Program-made: the position numbers and the translations under genes
Assembly (NCBI GenBank): GCA_021613335.1
Contig: JAJTWR010000263.1
Coordinates: forward strand, 2,254,501 to 2,318,500
Direction: 5' to 3'
Origin: Whitmania pigra
Lineage: Eukaryota; Annelida; Clitellata; Hirudinida; Haemopidae
DNA: 64,000 nt
Notes under the pieces: generated by a model
The model's input: only the letters and a program-made list of their open reading frames with translations
Database searches by the model: none
Told to the model about the DNA's origin: nothing
Shown here: positions 53,489 to 64,000 of the stretch, piece by piece
How the letters are laid out: each line of letters starts with the position of its first letter
Position numbering within the stretch: the stretch's first letter is position 1

Positions 53489-53655
53489 AGCCATCAATGC
53501 ATGCAGCTTTGTAGGAGAGGCTCAGTAATTGTTTCTTCGTGGTTGCAGTCAGATTCGATTTGAGGAGCATTGCCCACATCAATATCAAGCTCCTCTTCAT
53601 CGTTGTAAGATTCATTTCGATTTTCATCTTTGAGATGACATTTGATTGTCAAGAC
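53489..53655 (-). CDS. Orphan acidic terminal exon, unrecognised
   Basis: After an acceptor-like CTCAAG, a frame opens with DVLTIKCHLKDENRNESYND, continues EEELDIDVGNAPQIESDCNH and EETITEPLLQSCMH, and ends TGA at about 53491-53489. Its acidic make-up and clean frame look coding rather than random. It could be an alternative C-terminal exon of the Fuseless-like gene on the same strand (the hAT element would then sit in its intron), or part of another gene. No homologue is recognised. Confidence 0.3.
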
Positions 53656-53778
53656 ATCCTTGAGAAATCAATTTGTCAATCTTAATGTAAGAAAAATGAA
53701 TATATCCATAACCTCACTTTTAATTAATATGGTTACATTTTGTTCTTAATAGCTACTGAAAAATACAATTGTATGATA

Positions 53779-55105
53779 ATTTAAACCAGGGGCATCAAAA
53801 CTTTTCAAGCTGAGGGGCGCATTAACAACCAAACAGCAGTTTGAGGATACACTACATATGAATATCCGCATTAGTGGGAATGGTGAAATTGTTTCCTAGA
53901 TGCCAAAACAGCAGACATTTCTGGCTTTTGATATGATGTCCCTGATATCAACAGTGAGATAAGTTTGTTCTCAAATTGTTCTTCACTTATTTCATTCTTG
54001 CAAATGTTTCTTCACACAAAACTTTTGTTATCCCAAAGATTGAAAAGTAGCTTCATGCAAAAGTTTTGAAATTAGGAAAGTCTTCCTTTGGCAAAACCGG
54101 TAAAAATCCACCAGTCCTTCTTTGAACTTGTCCTTAAGTAGTTAATTTTCTTGCAACTCAATGATCTCCAGCTGCAGTTCATCTGGGCACATTTGCTTGA
54201 AATGGATTTTGAACCAGTCTCACTTCTTCTACCTTTGAATCCAGGTCAGAAAACAGCTCCTGATACTGCAGCTGGAGGTCTTTGATCATCTCGAATGCAA
54301 ATTACATGGAGAACTCATCTGTTGCTTCAGCTATGAAAACCTTGCACTGCTGAAAGTGTGTCAAGTTGCTGGCCTGTTCGAAAAACAAGACAAGTTTAGA
54401 TCTGAAGGCCTTTAGGTGGGTCTATAGATCAGAAACAATATTTTCTCTCCTTTTGTTCTTAGGTTCAGAAAATTTAAATGACTAGTTATATCTGCAGAGA
54501 AGCCAATTTCCAAAACCTACTCTTTATCAGACAATAATAGCTGTGGCTTGCCTTTACTTTCCAGGACGTTGCCTATTTCCGTTCTTGATTTAAATATTCT
54601 GCTCAGAACTCTCACAACTTAGTCGTCTTACTGCTGTGTAAGATGGTAAATCTTGAAATTCTGTATCTGTATCTTTCCACATGTCTCCGAACCATCTATG
54701 GTTGAGGCCATGTGACCTTATTAAATTCGCCCTCTTCACCACAGGATTCAGTCCACAAAATTGGCACACAAGGCTTATTGGTGAATAATACAGTGCAGGA
54801 GCATTGGTTATGGAATGTTTTTCTCATTAAACATCTGCTTCACTTGTCTAACCAAGCCTTTCTTTATGCCACTTATGTTCTTTCAACATCAACAGTCAGG
54901 CAACTGAGGTTAGTCCAGTCCAAGTTATAATCAGCAAATGTTTTTTATCAATTCATTGAATATATGCTCTTCTATACCTGGCACAATACACATAGATTAC
55001 CATAATTTTGTTTTGTAAATAAAAAGATCTCCGAGGGCCTGATGAAAGGGCTTTGAGGGCCTCATGTGGCCTGCAGGCCTTAGTTTGGAGACCCCTGATT
55101 TAGAA
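53779..55105 (-). mobile_element. hAT element (GTF2IRD2/SCAND3-like) with decayed transposase
   Basis: The element is 53787-55097 (1311 bp). It starts CAGGGGCATCAAAACTTTTC and ends with the inverse of CAGGGGTCTCCAAACTAAGG. 8-bp flanks ATTTAAAC and ATTTAGAA match at 6 of 8 bases. Minus-strand translation, broken by stops, gives MIKDLQLQYQELFSDLDSKV, EEVRLVQNPFQANVP, PDELQLEIIELQEN and LLKDKFKEGLVDFYRF, the C-terminal half of a GTF2IRD2/SCAND3-like hAT transposase. Confidence 0.85.
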
Positions 55106-55149
55106 TTAAAATATTTTAGAATCAATATACTCGCCCATTTTTATTTGCT

Positions 55150-56356
55150 CTAAAATAGCTGACGAGAAATTAAGAAGCAACATAAAATTAGGCTAGTCAA
55201 AAGTGTTAAAACTGCTGTAACCATAAGAGGTAGATGCACTATGTAAAAAAGACTCACAAAACTGAAATCTGAAAGAATTTCTTGGAGATATTTGTTAGGA
55301 AATATTCCACTTCCTCCATGGTAGGTCCCATCTCTGTCAATTCCATGAAGTCCAACATTATTGAAAGATTGCAATAAGAGTAGTCCTATTGTGCCAATGA
55401 CATGGGAAACCCAACTTCCAACCAATTTTTTAGGTAGAAAGTCATTAACCCAAATATTCCAAAAGCCCCTCCAAAACATGATGTTTGCCCATGTTAAAAA
55501 GATAAATATGGTATCTTCATAGGCTAACTTTAACCAGTATTTGTCATCAAGCTGTTCAGCCATCCAGGAAAGTGGAACTTGTAGTAATAAGAAAATTAGA
55601 CTTGTTGTGAATCCAACAATGAAACAAATCCAATCATATGATTGATCTTGAAAAATGGTGACATCAAGCAACCACCAAACTGCCCACCACACAATTATTG
55701 AAGTTGTGACTACAACGAACTGTGTGAACAAACAGTCGAAGGTAAAAGAAAAAAAGTTCTCATGCTGAAATGAAATAATTAAAAATTATACATTAATTTA
55801 TTGATTATACTGCCCATGTCTTTGATTTTTTGTGACTTACTGGAGTTCTAAAAACAACATCAGCTTCCAAAAGATTATCAGATGTGTCCAGTCTCAAGGC
55901 AATTGGAGCACCAACAGCTGTTCTGACAGTTCTCATTAAAATCATAAGTAACTGACAAACAATATAGATACATAAAACAATGTATATAAATCGTGGACTA
56001 TTGCTGTCAAAGATAAGATCCAACATATTCCATATCCCTCGCCAATAGCATAAAATAGCCCAACCATGTATGTATAAATGTAAACGAGTGATGAATATGT
56101 ACGCAGCAGGAGTATCTGATTTCACCCATTCTGCAAGTTGAGGCTGCATCAATAATTGAAATGTACAAACAGTGGCCCCCAGAGTAAGGCTGACCATCGT
56201 ACTGATGTACTCATTTTCAGGAAAAAAATATTCATCTTGAAGAACCCAGGTGCCATCCCAATGTAAAACAGATAAAGGAAATATAATTACAGTGCTGATA
56301 AAAACATCTGCAACCATTAAGCCAAATCCACAATGTTTCAAAGGCTTGCAGTTCAT
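55150..56356 (-). CDS. Fuseless-like multi-pass membrane protein
   Basis: Two coding exons, 56356-55841 and 55764-55150 (TAG), give 376 aa. The protein has about eight hydrophobic segments. It repeats Trp/Arg-rich phrases around membrane segments, LHWDGTWVLQDEYFFPEN, LCYWRGIWNMLDLIF and MFWRGFWNIWVNDFLP, which I associate with the Fuseless family; in Drosophila, Fuseless is a presynaptic eight-span protein needed for calcium-channel clustering. Assignment is from pattern memory, so the family is likely but the symbol is left empty. ATG 56356 follows an acceptor (TTCTGCAG). A probable 5' UTR exon ends at the donor ATAAG|GTATGT (56440). Confidence 0.75.
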
Positions 56357-56440
56357 AATACCTGCAGAATTAAATTAATATGCGGCATGTTAACCAAAAA
56401 AAAAGCATATTTTGGAATTACACAAATTCTTATACATACC

Positions 56441-57124
56441 TTATAAGTCCAATTGCAGTATGATCCCAAAACAATTTCGCTCACTAAATTCGGCCCATTT
56501 ATGATATTTAAATATTGAACTGATTATATTTCTCTTGGTGATTGCATCCCTGAAGGATTCAATCATTAATATGCGGTCCTTCTCCACAAATTTTAATTAA
56601 ACAACTGTCGCAGGGAAGATGGATAATGGCAACACAAACAAAGCAACGAGAAATATTTAAAAATAGTGAAAATAAACTTATTAATCATAAATTTAAACGC
56701 AAGTTTGTTAAGCGATTATATTAAATAAATATTTAAAAATTTTTTTGACACTTACATTACTTTTCAGTTACAAATGTCTTCTGCTTGCCTTTCAGCTTAC
56801 AGTGCGTTGCATAAACTTGACCCAGGTTCAAGAAACACACAATTTACACAGTTATCTAATTACTGTTGATTTTTAACCCAAACATCCCTTATATCATTCA
56901 CAATAAAATTTAGCAGTAAAATTTGAATACTGTGGAGATTTCCTCGATAAATGCCTTTGATGTTTTTTTTAGGTTTTCGCGGCTGAGCATGGAGTCTTTT
57001 CCCGTCCAGTAAATAATTTTTATTGCAGGAATCACAAAAGTTGATTATTATAATAAGGCTCTATATAAATCCAAAACTCACTTATAATAATAAAATTAAT
57101 TTATAAAGCGACATGGGCATAAAT
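56441..57124. other. Upstream region of the Fuseless-like gene
   Basis: It holds the likely promoter and 5' UTR exon. No other feature is recognised. Confidence 0.4.
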
Positions 57125-57244
57125 GTTTTTTTTATTAACATGTCTGTTGCATACCTAGAAGATTAGGACGGTGCACCCGCGGCTGGGTTTGAACCCCGTG
57201 CTGCCATGGTGAGAGGAGCAGCCGTTAGGCCATGCGGGCGCACC
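57125..57244 (-). mobile_element. SINE: full tRNA-like head plus the shared LINE tail
   Basis: Minus strand: a 75-nt tRNA-like unit (57244-57170) with A box TGGCCTAACGGC and T-arm GGGGTTCAAACCC. Its two ends (GGTGCGCCCGC and GCGGGTGCACC) pair over 11 bp with one wobble. The tail follows at once: GTCCTAATCTTCTAGG, TATGCAACAGAC, then an A-rich end. It is not a functional tRNA gene, because the anticodon arm does not fold normally and the tail is fused directly. Confidence 0.85.
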
Positions 57245-57402
57245 ATTTATGTGCGTAGCGTCAGAGGCGTCTTTTGTCTTCGCTGTCCCATGTCCTGAAA
57301 AGGTGAGTCTTGAAGGTGACGCTTGAAGAGTTCCAGCGATTTTTGGGCTCTGACGAAGGAAGGGAGTCTGTTCCAGACAGCAGGAGAGGCGTACATCCCT
57401 CT
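57245..57402 (-). pseudogene. CR1/L2-like LINE ORF2 C-terminus, downstream piece (LINE-A)
   Basis: Minus-strand frame reads GMYASPAVWNRLPSFVRAQK then LELFKRHL, the well-known VWN-LP-F--F--HL end of CR1/L2-type ORF2 proteins. It continues the piece at 62349-62880; the two were parted by later insertions. Confidence 0.8.
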
Positions 57403-57615
57403 TATTTATTTATTTATTTGATTATAGTCCGTTGCATAACTCAGATGATTTGGACTTTAATTAGTGCTAGTAAGTTAAAAACTAAAAAGTATTAGGATAA
57501 TGAAATGCATTAATTAATTATAGTAAAATTGTAAAGGGTTTAGAGTAAGCCGCTTCTGTTTCTGGAAATCCACTGATAAATGATGTCCACACTTGCTGGA
57601 TTGCTAAGCATGGAC

Positions 57616-60600
57616 GTCATTGTAATGTTGTACCGATATAGAGATTGACAGACAGGAACGATAGGGGATCTTGGTTTTATATGGCGGCGTTGAAGTGCGA
57701 AAATAAAAAGGAACGGTTGTTGGTTTTTACGAACAAATAAAACAATAGAACATCACATTGGCGACGAGAATTTCGAATAGTTTGCACCAATTTTATCGAC
57801 AAAAATCGGAAGTTTGTTCATTTCGGATAGACGCTGTTGTCTGGCCTCCGAGCGTTATCGAAGTCATCGAAAGCTACTATCGATAACACCATTATCTAAT
57901 CCATGGCTGAAGCACTACCAACGTTTCCGTCGTTTGTAGTCGATTCAGACGACTCAGCAGGAGTTCGATGGACAAAGTGGGTTTCTCGCTTTCGCAACCT
58001 GATGGTGGCCGTAAATATTGTTGATCGCAAACGTCAAAGAGCTCTCCTACTCCACTACGCGGGTGAGGAAGTCAACGACATCCTTGATACTCTTCCAGAT
58101 GCCGAAGCTGCAGAGGGAGAGGATCCGTTCGAAAAGGCTGTCACTGCTCTCAACAAGTTTTTCACACCAAAGCAAAACATCGAATACCAGATCTACACGT
58201 TTCGACAATCTAAACAACAAACAGATGAACCACTAACAGCCTACTACACCCGTTTGAAACAACTGGCAACCTCATGCTCTTTCGACAATGTTGATCGTGA
58301 GATAAAATCTCAAATCATCCAAGGTTGTTTATCAAGTACACTACGCCGTAAAGCCTTATGCGAACCTGACATGACTCTCACTAAACTCATAGATGTTGGT
58401 CGTAGTTTAGAACTCTCCGATATCCAAGCAAAGAGTATGGAGAATGAGCATGTTAACAAACTGAGACTGAATCGCAATAAGCAGATTTGCAACAATTCCA
58501 AGAAAACAGCTGACATGAAGTGTCACAACTGTGGTGGCATATGGCCACACGAGGGTGGAAAGACATCGTGTCCGGCGCATGGCAAGTACTGCAATTCGTG
58601 CAAGAAGCCAAATCATTTTGCGTCACAGTGTCGTTCGAAAGATGGTGCATCACAACAGCCGCCACATCAGCGACATCGCGACAGCATATCACATGATAGA
58701 CCGCAAAGCCGACTGCCGAAAACCCGTCATGGCAAATACCCTCGTGTTCGCCTTGTCAATGCCGACAGCAACGGAAGTGCATCTGACAACAGTGAACATT
58801 CATCTGAGCAGAGTCGTTATGTGTATGCACTGAGCGTTCATTCAAATCGATTGGACACCAAAAGAAATCTACCACACTTCTTAGTGAATGTAAACAACAC
58901 TACAATCGATGTCATCGCAGACTCAGGAGCAAGTGTAAGCATCATGAGCCAACTCGATTTTTCTAAAATTAAACCTGTACCTCAGCTGCACAGCAACTAC
59001 AAACAAGTATTTGCATACTGTTCGCAAAGCCCTCTCAAGGTGCTAGGGACTTTTCGTGCTGTGGTTAGATATAAAGACAGAAAGTCAGACACACTGTTCT
59101 ACGTCATTGATAGCAAGGAAGGTTCTCTCCTAAGCTGGGAAGTATCTCAAGCACTACACCTACTGCACGTCGTGAAACCGATTGGTGAACGTACGACATC
59201 CACCGATCAGATCGTCAATGAACTCGTCACAGAATATGCTGATTTATTTCGTGGTGTTGGTAAGCTGAAGGACTTCCAAGTCAAACTACACATCGACAAC
59301 GCCTTACAACCAGTCGCGCAGCCTCATCGTCGGGTGCCATTCCATGTTTGTCAACAGTTAGAAGATCAACTCAAGCATGACGAAGAGCTCGACATCATCG
59401 AAATGACAGAAGGAGCTACTCCGTGGGTGAGTCCAGTCGTCGTCGTACCCAAGCCTAAGAGTGAAACTGGCCAAAAATGTGTGTGTGTAGATATGCGCCA
59501 AGCTAACACAGCAATCAAACGAGAAAGACACATTACGCCTACTATAAATGAACTGATCAGTGATCTAAATGGTGCAACAGTTTTCTCAAAATTGGATTTA
59601 AATCAAGGATATAATCAGCTTGAACTTGCACCTGAATCACGTTACATTACAACATTCTCCACGCATGTTGGTCTGCGTCGATACAAACGTCTCAATTTCG
59701 GTATTTCATGCGCTGCAGAGATTTTCCAGAATGCAATCCGTGAGACACTCAGTGGATTAACGGGCGCAATAAACATTAGTGACGACATTCTTGTGGTCGG
59801 TAGAACCGAGCAGGAGATGTTCAACAATCTGCGTGCCGTGTTTCAACGTCTGAGAGAAAAAGGGCTAACTCTTAACAAGCAGAAATGCGTCTATGCGAAG
59901 CGCACTCTCGAATTCTTTGGTAACGTATTCACTGAACGTGGCATCATGGCAGACCCGAAGAAGATTCAGTCAATTGTTAACATGAACATGCCAACCAATG
60001 CATCTGAAGTCCGCAGTCTACTCGGGATGACTAATTATTGTGCTCGTTTCATACCAAACTATGCTACAGTTTCCGAGCCACTACGTAGACTAACACGACA
60101 GGACACACCATGGCAGTGGACCAATGAGCAAGAATCTGCACTCGCACAACTCAAACAGAAACTATGCAATGCTCCAGTAATGTCGTATTTTAACTCTGAC
60201 AAGCAAACAGAAATACACACTGATGCTAGTCCAGTCGGACTCGGCGCCATCTTGATTCAACGTGGAAATAACAACGAAGAACATATCATCGCTTACGCCA
60301 GTAGATCGTTGACTGATGTCGAACAACGATACTCACAGACAGAACGAGAAGCACTCGCAGTTGTTTGGTCTTGTGAACATTTTCATATATACATCCATGG
60401 CAAGCCAGTGACCATTCATACTGATCACAAGCCATTAGTCAGTCTGTACAACAATCCAAAATGCAAGCCGCCAGCACGCATCGAGCGTTGGGCACTACGC
60501 CTTCAACCATATGAGACAACCATCATCTACAGACCAGGTCATGACAACCCAGCCGACTATCTATCACGACATCCAACTTTGTCAAGTGACCGATCGAGTC

Positions 60601-62198
60601 GTGAAGAACAAATCGCCGAAGAGTACGTCAACTACCTCGTGGGTCATGCAGTACCGAAAGCTATGACTCGCATTGAAATTGCCAGTGCGACCGTCAAAGA
60701 CAAGACACTGCTCGCTGTCATCGATGCGATCCGTACAAACGATTGGTCACACATCGCTAACATAAACACTAACGAGTTTGACACGTTCGCTAGAATGCGT
60801 GCTGAACTGTGTGTCAGTGGAGACAATATACTACTACGCAATAGCCGCATAGTTATTCCAGAGTCACTGAGGGAACGTGCAGTCAATCTCGCACATCAAG
60901 GACATCAAGGCATTGTCAAAACCAAAGCTTTGATTAGGGAAAAAGTCTGGTTTCCTGGGATCGACCGTTTGGTGGAAGAACGCGTCAAAGCATGCATTGC
61001 CTGCCAAATCGCCGTCGCAACCCCGCATCGTGAACCACTACAAATGACCCAACTACCGTCATCACCCTGGAGTGAATTGAGTATTGATTTTGCTCAGTTA
61101 ACAACTGGTGACTACCTACTCGTGGTCATTGATGACTAATCACGATTTCCTGTGGTTGAAATTGTTCAGTCAACCGCAGCAGCCAGCGTGATACCAAAAC
61201 TTGATCGCATCCTATCAGAATTTGGTTCGTGTGACATTCTGAAGTCGGATAATGGACCCCCCTTCAATGGTTTTGAATTCACCCGTTTTGCTGAATATAT
61301 GGGTTTCAAGCATCGAAAGATAACTCCGCTATGGCCGCGTGCCAATGGTGAGGTCGAACGATTTGTGAAGACAGTCAAGAAGGTTATCAAGACAGCGCAA
61401 CTCGAACACAAGAATTGGCATCAAGAACTGAACATCTTTCTTCATCAGCATCGTGCCACACCTCACAGCACAACTGGTCGTCCTCCTGCGACAATGCTGT
61501 TTGGACGTCCCTTCAAAACAACTCTACCATCAACAGAATCATCTACAGTCACTGATACACAAGGCGATAGAAAATTTCGTGAGCGAGATGCTCTCATGAA
61601 GTCGAAGATGAAGGACTACGCTGACAACAAGTCCTATGTCAAACCTTCATCAATCAGCGTGGGTGACACGGTCATTGTGAAACAACCAATCACACACAAC
61701 AGATCACTCACACCGTACATGCCAGTACCACACACAGTTACGTCAAAGAACCACTCGATGATCACTGCTACACGCAACACTGACGGACAATCAGTCACCC
61801 GCAACTCGTCACTCTTCAAAGGAATAGATAACCGTTTGTCGGGTTATGAAAAATTCAAGGAACCATCCGAAGACGTGGTGGAAGGTGATGTCACATCCAG
61901 TGATGTCATGCCGCAAACTGCTCCGGAAGGCGAGTACAGCACACAGCAAGATCAGAACGTTGTACGCCGCTCCAAGCGTGAACATAAACTGCCCGCCCGC
62001 TTTGCAGACTATGTTGTGAACTAATATTTGACTAGGTTTTCCAAAAAGGGGAGGGATGTAATGTTGTACCGATATAGAGATTGACAGACAGGAACGATAG
62101 GGGATCTTGGTTTTATATGGCGGCGTTGAAGTGCGAAAATAAAAAGGAACGGTTGTTGGTTTTTACGAACAAATAAAACGATAGAACATCACAGTCAT
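57616..62198 (+). mobile_element. Young Ty3/Gypsy (Mag-like) LTR retrotransposon
   Basis: Complete structure: target duplication GTCAT (57616-57620 and 62194-62198); 5' LTR 57621-57757 and 3' LTR 62057-62193, each 137 bp, starting TGTAATG and ending CATCACA, with a single A/G difference; primer-binding-site position TTGGCGACGAG at 57757; one long gag-pol frame; polypurine tract AAAAAGGGGAGGGA just before the 3' LTR. The very short, near-identical LTRs indicate recent insertion. It sits inside a LINE-B copy. Confidence 0.97.
57903..62024 (+). pseudogene. Gag-Pol of the Ty3/Gypsy element, one in-frame stop
   Basis: From ATG 57903 the frame runs to TAA at 61137-61139 and continues in the same frame to 62024, about 1373 codons in all. 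Domains in order: gag; a Cys/His-rich region at about residues 205-245 ending CNSCKKPNHFASQC (CCHC knuckle); aspartic protease ADSGAS at about 338; reverse transcriptase with ISDD at about 625; RNase H (IHTDASPVGLGAIL, about 770, and TEREALAVVW); integrase zinc-binding HQGHQG...CIACQ at about 997; and the integrase core with D (IDFAQ), D (KSDNGPPF) and E (NGEVERF). The stop falls between the first and second catalytic acids, so this copy cannot make full-length integrase. Everything else looks intact. Confidence 0.95.
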
Positions 62199-62261
62199 GT
62201 CGGATAGATTCGTATACATTCTGATTTCTCTCCTCGGGGCAGACTGGGCGTACATCCCTCT

Positions 62262-62348
62262 TTTGTTTTATTAACGTCCGTTGCATGTCTAGATGATTAG
62301 GACGGTGCACCCGCAGCGGGGTTTGAACCCCGTGCTGCCATAGTGAAC
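62262..62348 (-). mobile_element. 5'-truncated SINE with shared tail, inserted at the LINE-B target site
   Basis: Minus strand: only the 3' part of the tRNA-like head (GGCAGCACGGGGTTCAAACC) and the tail GTCCTAATCATCTAGACATG, CAACGGAC, A-rich end. It is flanked by GCGTACATCCCTCT at 62248-62261 and 62349-62362, the same 14 bp that bounds LINE-B. It is the same SINE family as 57125-57244. Confidence 0.9.
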
Positions 62349-62880
62349 GCGTACATCCCTCTGTTTGCGAGGGATGATCTATGATCTGGTTGGTGAAGAT
62401 GAATGGTGGAAGATGAAAGAAGACCAGTTGTTTGGAGACGATCTATTAGGTGATGGAGATAAGATGTCGCTAGAGTGGTATATGTCATGAGGGCGATTTT
62501 GGAGGTGATACGACTATGAATCTGCAACCAGTGCAATTGCTTTAGGCCGTACATACTAATGAGGATAAGGTTAAGAAAAATAACATTGGCAAGCTTGTTT
62601 TGGACGCGGGGAATAAATTAAAGAGGCAGACGTGCCATGAAGAAGGGAATGGCAAAATTCTAGACTGCAAGGGCAGAAGTTATGTCAACAGAAACTAGCG
62701 CACGGATGTACCGGATCGCCCAGACGAGGTTATTGCAGGATTTGACAATATAAGGAGAATGTTCTTTAAAAGTGAGGTGCGAATCAAAAATAAAACTGAG
62801 GAGCTTGAGAGTAGTAAAGGAAGGAAGGAGAGTGCCAGCAACGTTTATGGAAAGAGGAGGCGACAGATTTTTCAGACGAG
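62349..62880 (-). pseudogene. CR1/L2-like LINE ORF2 C-terminus, upstream piece (LINE-A)
   Basis: Stop-broken minus-strand translation: LKLLSFIFDSHLTFKEHSPY, KSCNNLVWAIRYIRALVSVD, QNKLANVIF, LKQLHWLQIHSRITSKIALM and LANRGMYA. This order (IFDS-LTF--H, LHWLPI--RI-FK, then VWN-LP) is the standard CR1/L2 ORF2 end. Confidence 0.85.
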
Positions 62881-62891
62881 CGGGTGTGCCA

Positions 62892-64000
62892 CAGAGGCGT
62901 AGCTAGGGGGGGCAAGGGGGTACATATGTCCCCGGGCGCCAAGATACAGGGGCGCCAAAATGAGGGTTACCTAATTTTGGCGACATTGGTAAAACAGGTC
63001 ACACTCACAAGCTAGCCAACAGCGGCGGCTGGAGCAGGGCAGATATGAGCCATCGTCTGATACGTCTGCCATCCAGACCTGGTTGATGCTGCTGCCAGCT
63101 CAGTGAACTCAGTGAGCCCCCACCACTGCTGCCAGTCAGGATACGGATTCTGCATGCACTCTGCAGTGGCTACTACTGTAATACTACAGTGTTGTTGACG
63201 AACTTATTGTGGTTTAAAACAGATTACACTCTATTAAGGTATATTAAAACTTTTTATCAGAGACTGGTTGTGAGTGTTCTAATATAGACAAAGATAAACA
63301 ACATTCGTGAAAGCGTGAAAACGTCAAAACAATACTCCCATTGGTATCAGGCTAACGCAAAGTTGCACTGCAGAGAGCGCCCCCACCAGGCTTGGACTGG
63401 GCCGGTGGCCGCCAACTGCCAAAAGAAAGTTATTATATTTTTAGTTTTAACTGAAATTACCGTTGATTATATGATAGCTTCAAATAATAGTTTGTATTAA
63501 AAATCAAAGAATCATTTTTAGGTTATATCGAGATATATTCAAAAGATGCTGCAAGCCTAGAGAAAGTCATCGTCGAGAGACTGAATTCTGATGAGATACC
63601 TCTAGCCGACTGTCGAGCTCAATGTTATGACAATGCTTCGGTGATGACTGGGCATATATCTGGCCTTCAACAACAAATATGTGACAGAAATCCTAGAGCA
63701 CTGTTCGTCAACTGTGACAACCACAGCTTAAATTTAGCAGGTGTATATTCAGCTAAGCAAGATCCTGTTTTTTTTGGAACACTTGAAAGCATATATTCGT
63801 TTTTCTCTCATTCAACAATTCGTTGGGAAGAATTAAAAAGAGCTCTTCCCATAACAGTAAAAGAGAGTCTGAAACACGCTGGAGTGCACGATCTGAAGCT
63901 TTTAAAGCTATCCATGAAGGACTGGATGAACTAGTTAGATTGCTAGAGAAATTATCGGAAGACTCCACTATGACACCTGAAACTAGAAGTGGTGCACAGC
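62892..64000 (+). mobile_element. hAT element, ZMYM1-like, running off the window
   Basis: It starts with a hAT-type end CAGAGGCGTAGCTAGGGGGG. The transposase remnant from about 63522 reads CYDNASVMTGHISGLQQQIC, NPRALFVNCDNHSLNLAG and HSTIRWEELKRALPITVK, typical of ZMYM1-like hAT proteins. Near 63870 the frame shifts by one base (the continuing family sequence TRWSARSEAFKAIHEGLDEL is in another frame). It is therefore broken. The 3' part lies outside the window. Confidence 0.85.

Larger units (their letters stand above)
57403..62247 (-). mobile_element. Second LINE-B copy, 5'-truncated, interrupted by a Ty3/Gypsy element
   Basis: LINE-B pieces are 57403-57620 and 62194-62247. Joined across the insertion in minus orientation, the frame has NPASVDIIYQWISRNRSGLL, clearly homologous to NDPGSLDIIHKWTIKNC of the copy at 33570-35085. 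Its 3' end (57455-57403) is the terminal module with tail (AATAAAT)n. The flanking duplication is GCGTACATCCCTCT at 57389-57402 and 62248-62261. Confidence 0.85.

Noticed and set aside
57170..57244. Functional tRNA gene
   Set aside because: It has A and B boxes and paired ends, but the anticodon arm is abnormal, the acceptor pairing is over-long, and a retroposon tail follows directly.

Overview
This is a window of animal nuclear DNA. It is AT-rich, and its protein genes are split into many small exons joined by short GT-AG introns, mostly 60-500 bp. Exon phases close across all the major gene models. The products are typical of metazoans: Golgi tethering, a Golgi zinc transporter, mitoribosomal proteins, a DH-PH RhoGEF and an ASCIZ/ATMIN-type LC8 partner. 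A Fuseless-family membrane protein favours an invertebrate, probably a protostome. I cannot place the species.

Genes, left to right. COG7 (+, 5' end outside the window, stop 5923); ICT1/MRPL58 (+, 6974-8007); RPIA (-, 11357-9658); SLC30A5/ZnT5 (-, first coding exon not found, 18315-12187); a single-exon alpha-crystallin-domain protein (-, 21532-20402); a DH-PH RhoGEF closest to ARHGEF39 (-, 31753-27747); an orphan terminal exon (-, about 33546-33339); ATMIN/ASCIZ (+, 36964-38570); CMC2 (-, 39017-38607); DAP3/MRPS29 (+, 39501-41109); a four-finger C2H2 protein (+, 43367-45064); GCAT (-, about 47885-45325); an orphan acidic exon (-, about 53655-53489); and a Fuseless-like membrane protein (-, 56356-55150). 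Four genes serve mitochondria (ICT1, CMC2, DAP3, GCAT). CMC2 and DAP3 are divergent over about 480 bp. ATMIN and CMC2 are tail to tail with 36 bp between their stops.

The rest is a dense mobile-element landscape. There are decayed hAT elements of two transposase types, one of them carrying a tandem duplication. There is a CR1/L2-like LINE, a solo LTR with a 4-bp target duplication, and a foldback element that still encodes a broken Ulp1-protease plus PHD-finger reading frame. A young Ty3/Gypsy element has 137-bp LTRs differing at one base and one in-frame stop.

The most interesting pattern is a roughly 45-bp terminal module, a short inverted GTCC...GGAC motif followed by an A-rich tail. It ends an RNase-H-bearing LINE at two places. 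It also terminates SINEs with full or partial tRNA-like heads, and it appears alone at two sites flanked by 12-13 bp target duplications. One 72-bp insertion joins the 5' half of a tRNA directly to this tail between perfect 12-bp duplications. This looks like a LINE whose 3' end is shared with, and probably mobilises, several kinds of short RNA. A second unusual point is two consecutive GC-AG introns in GCAT.
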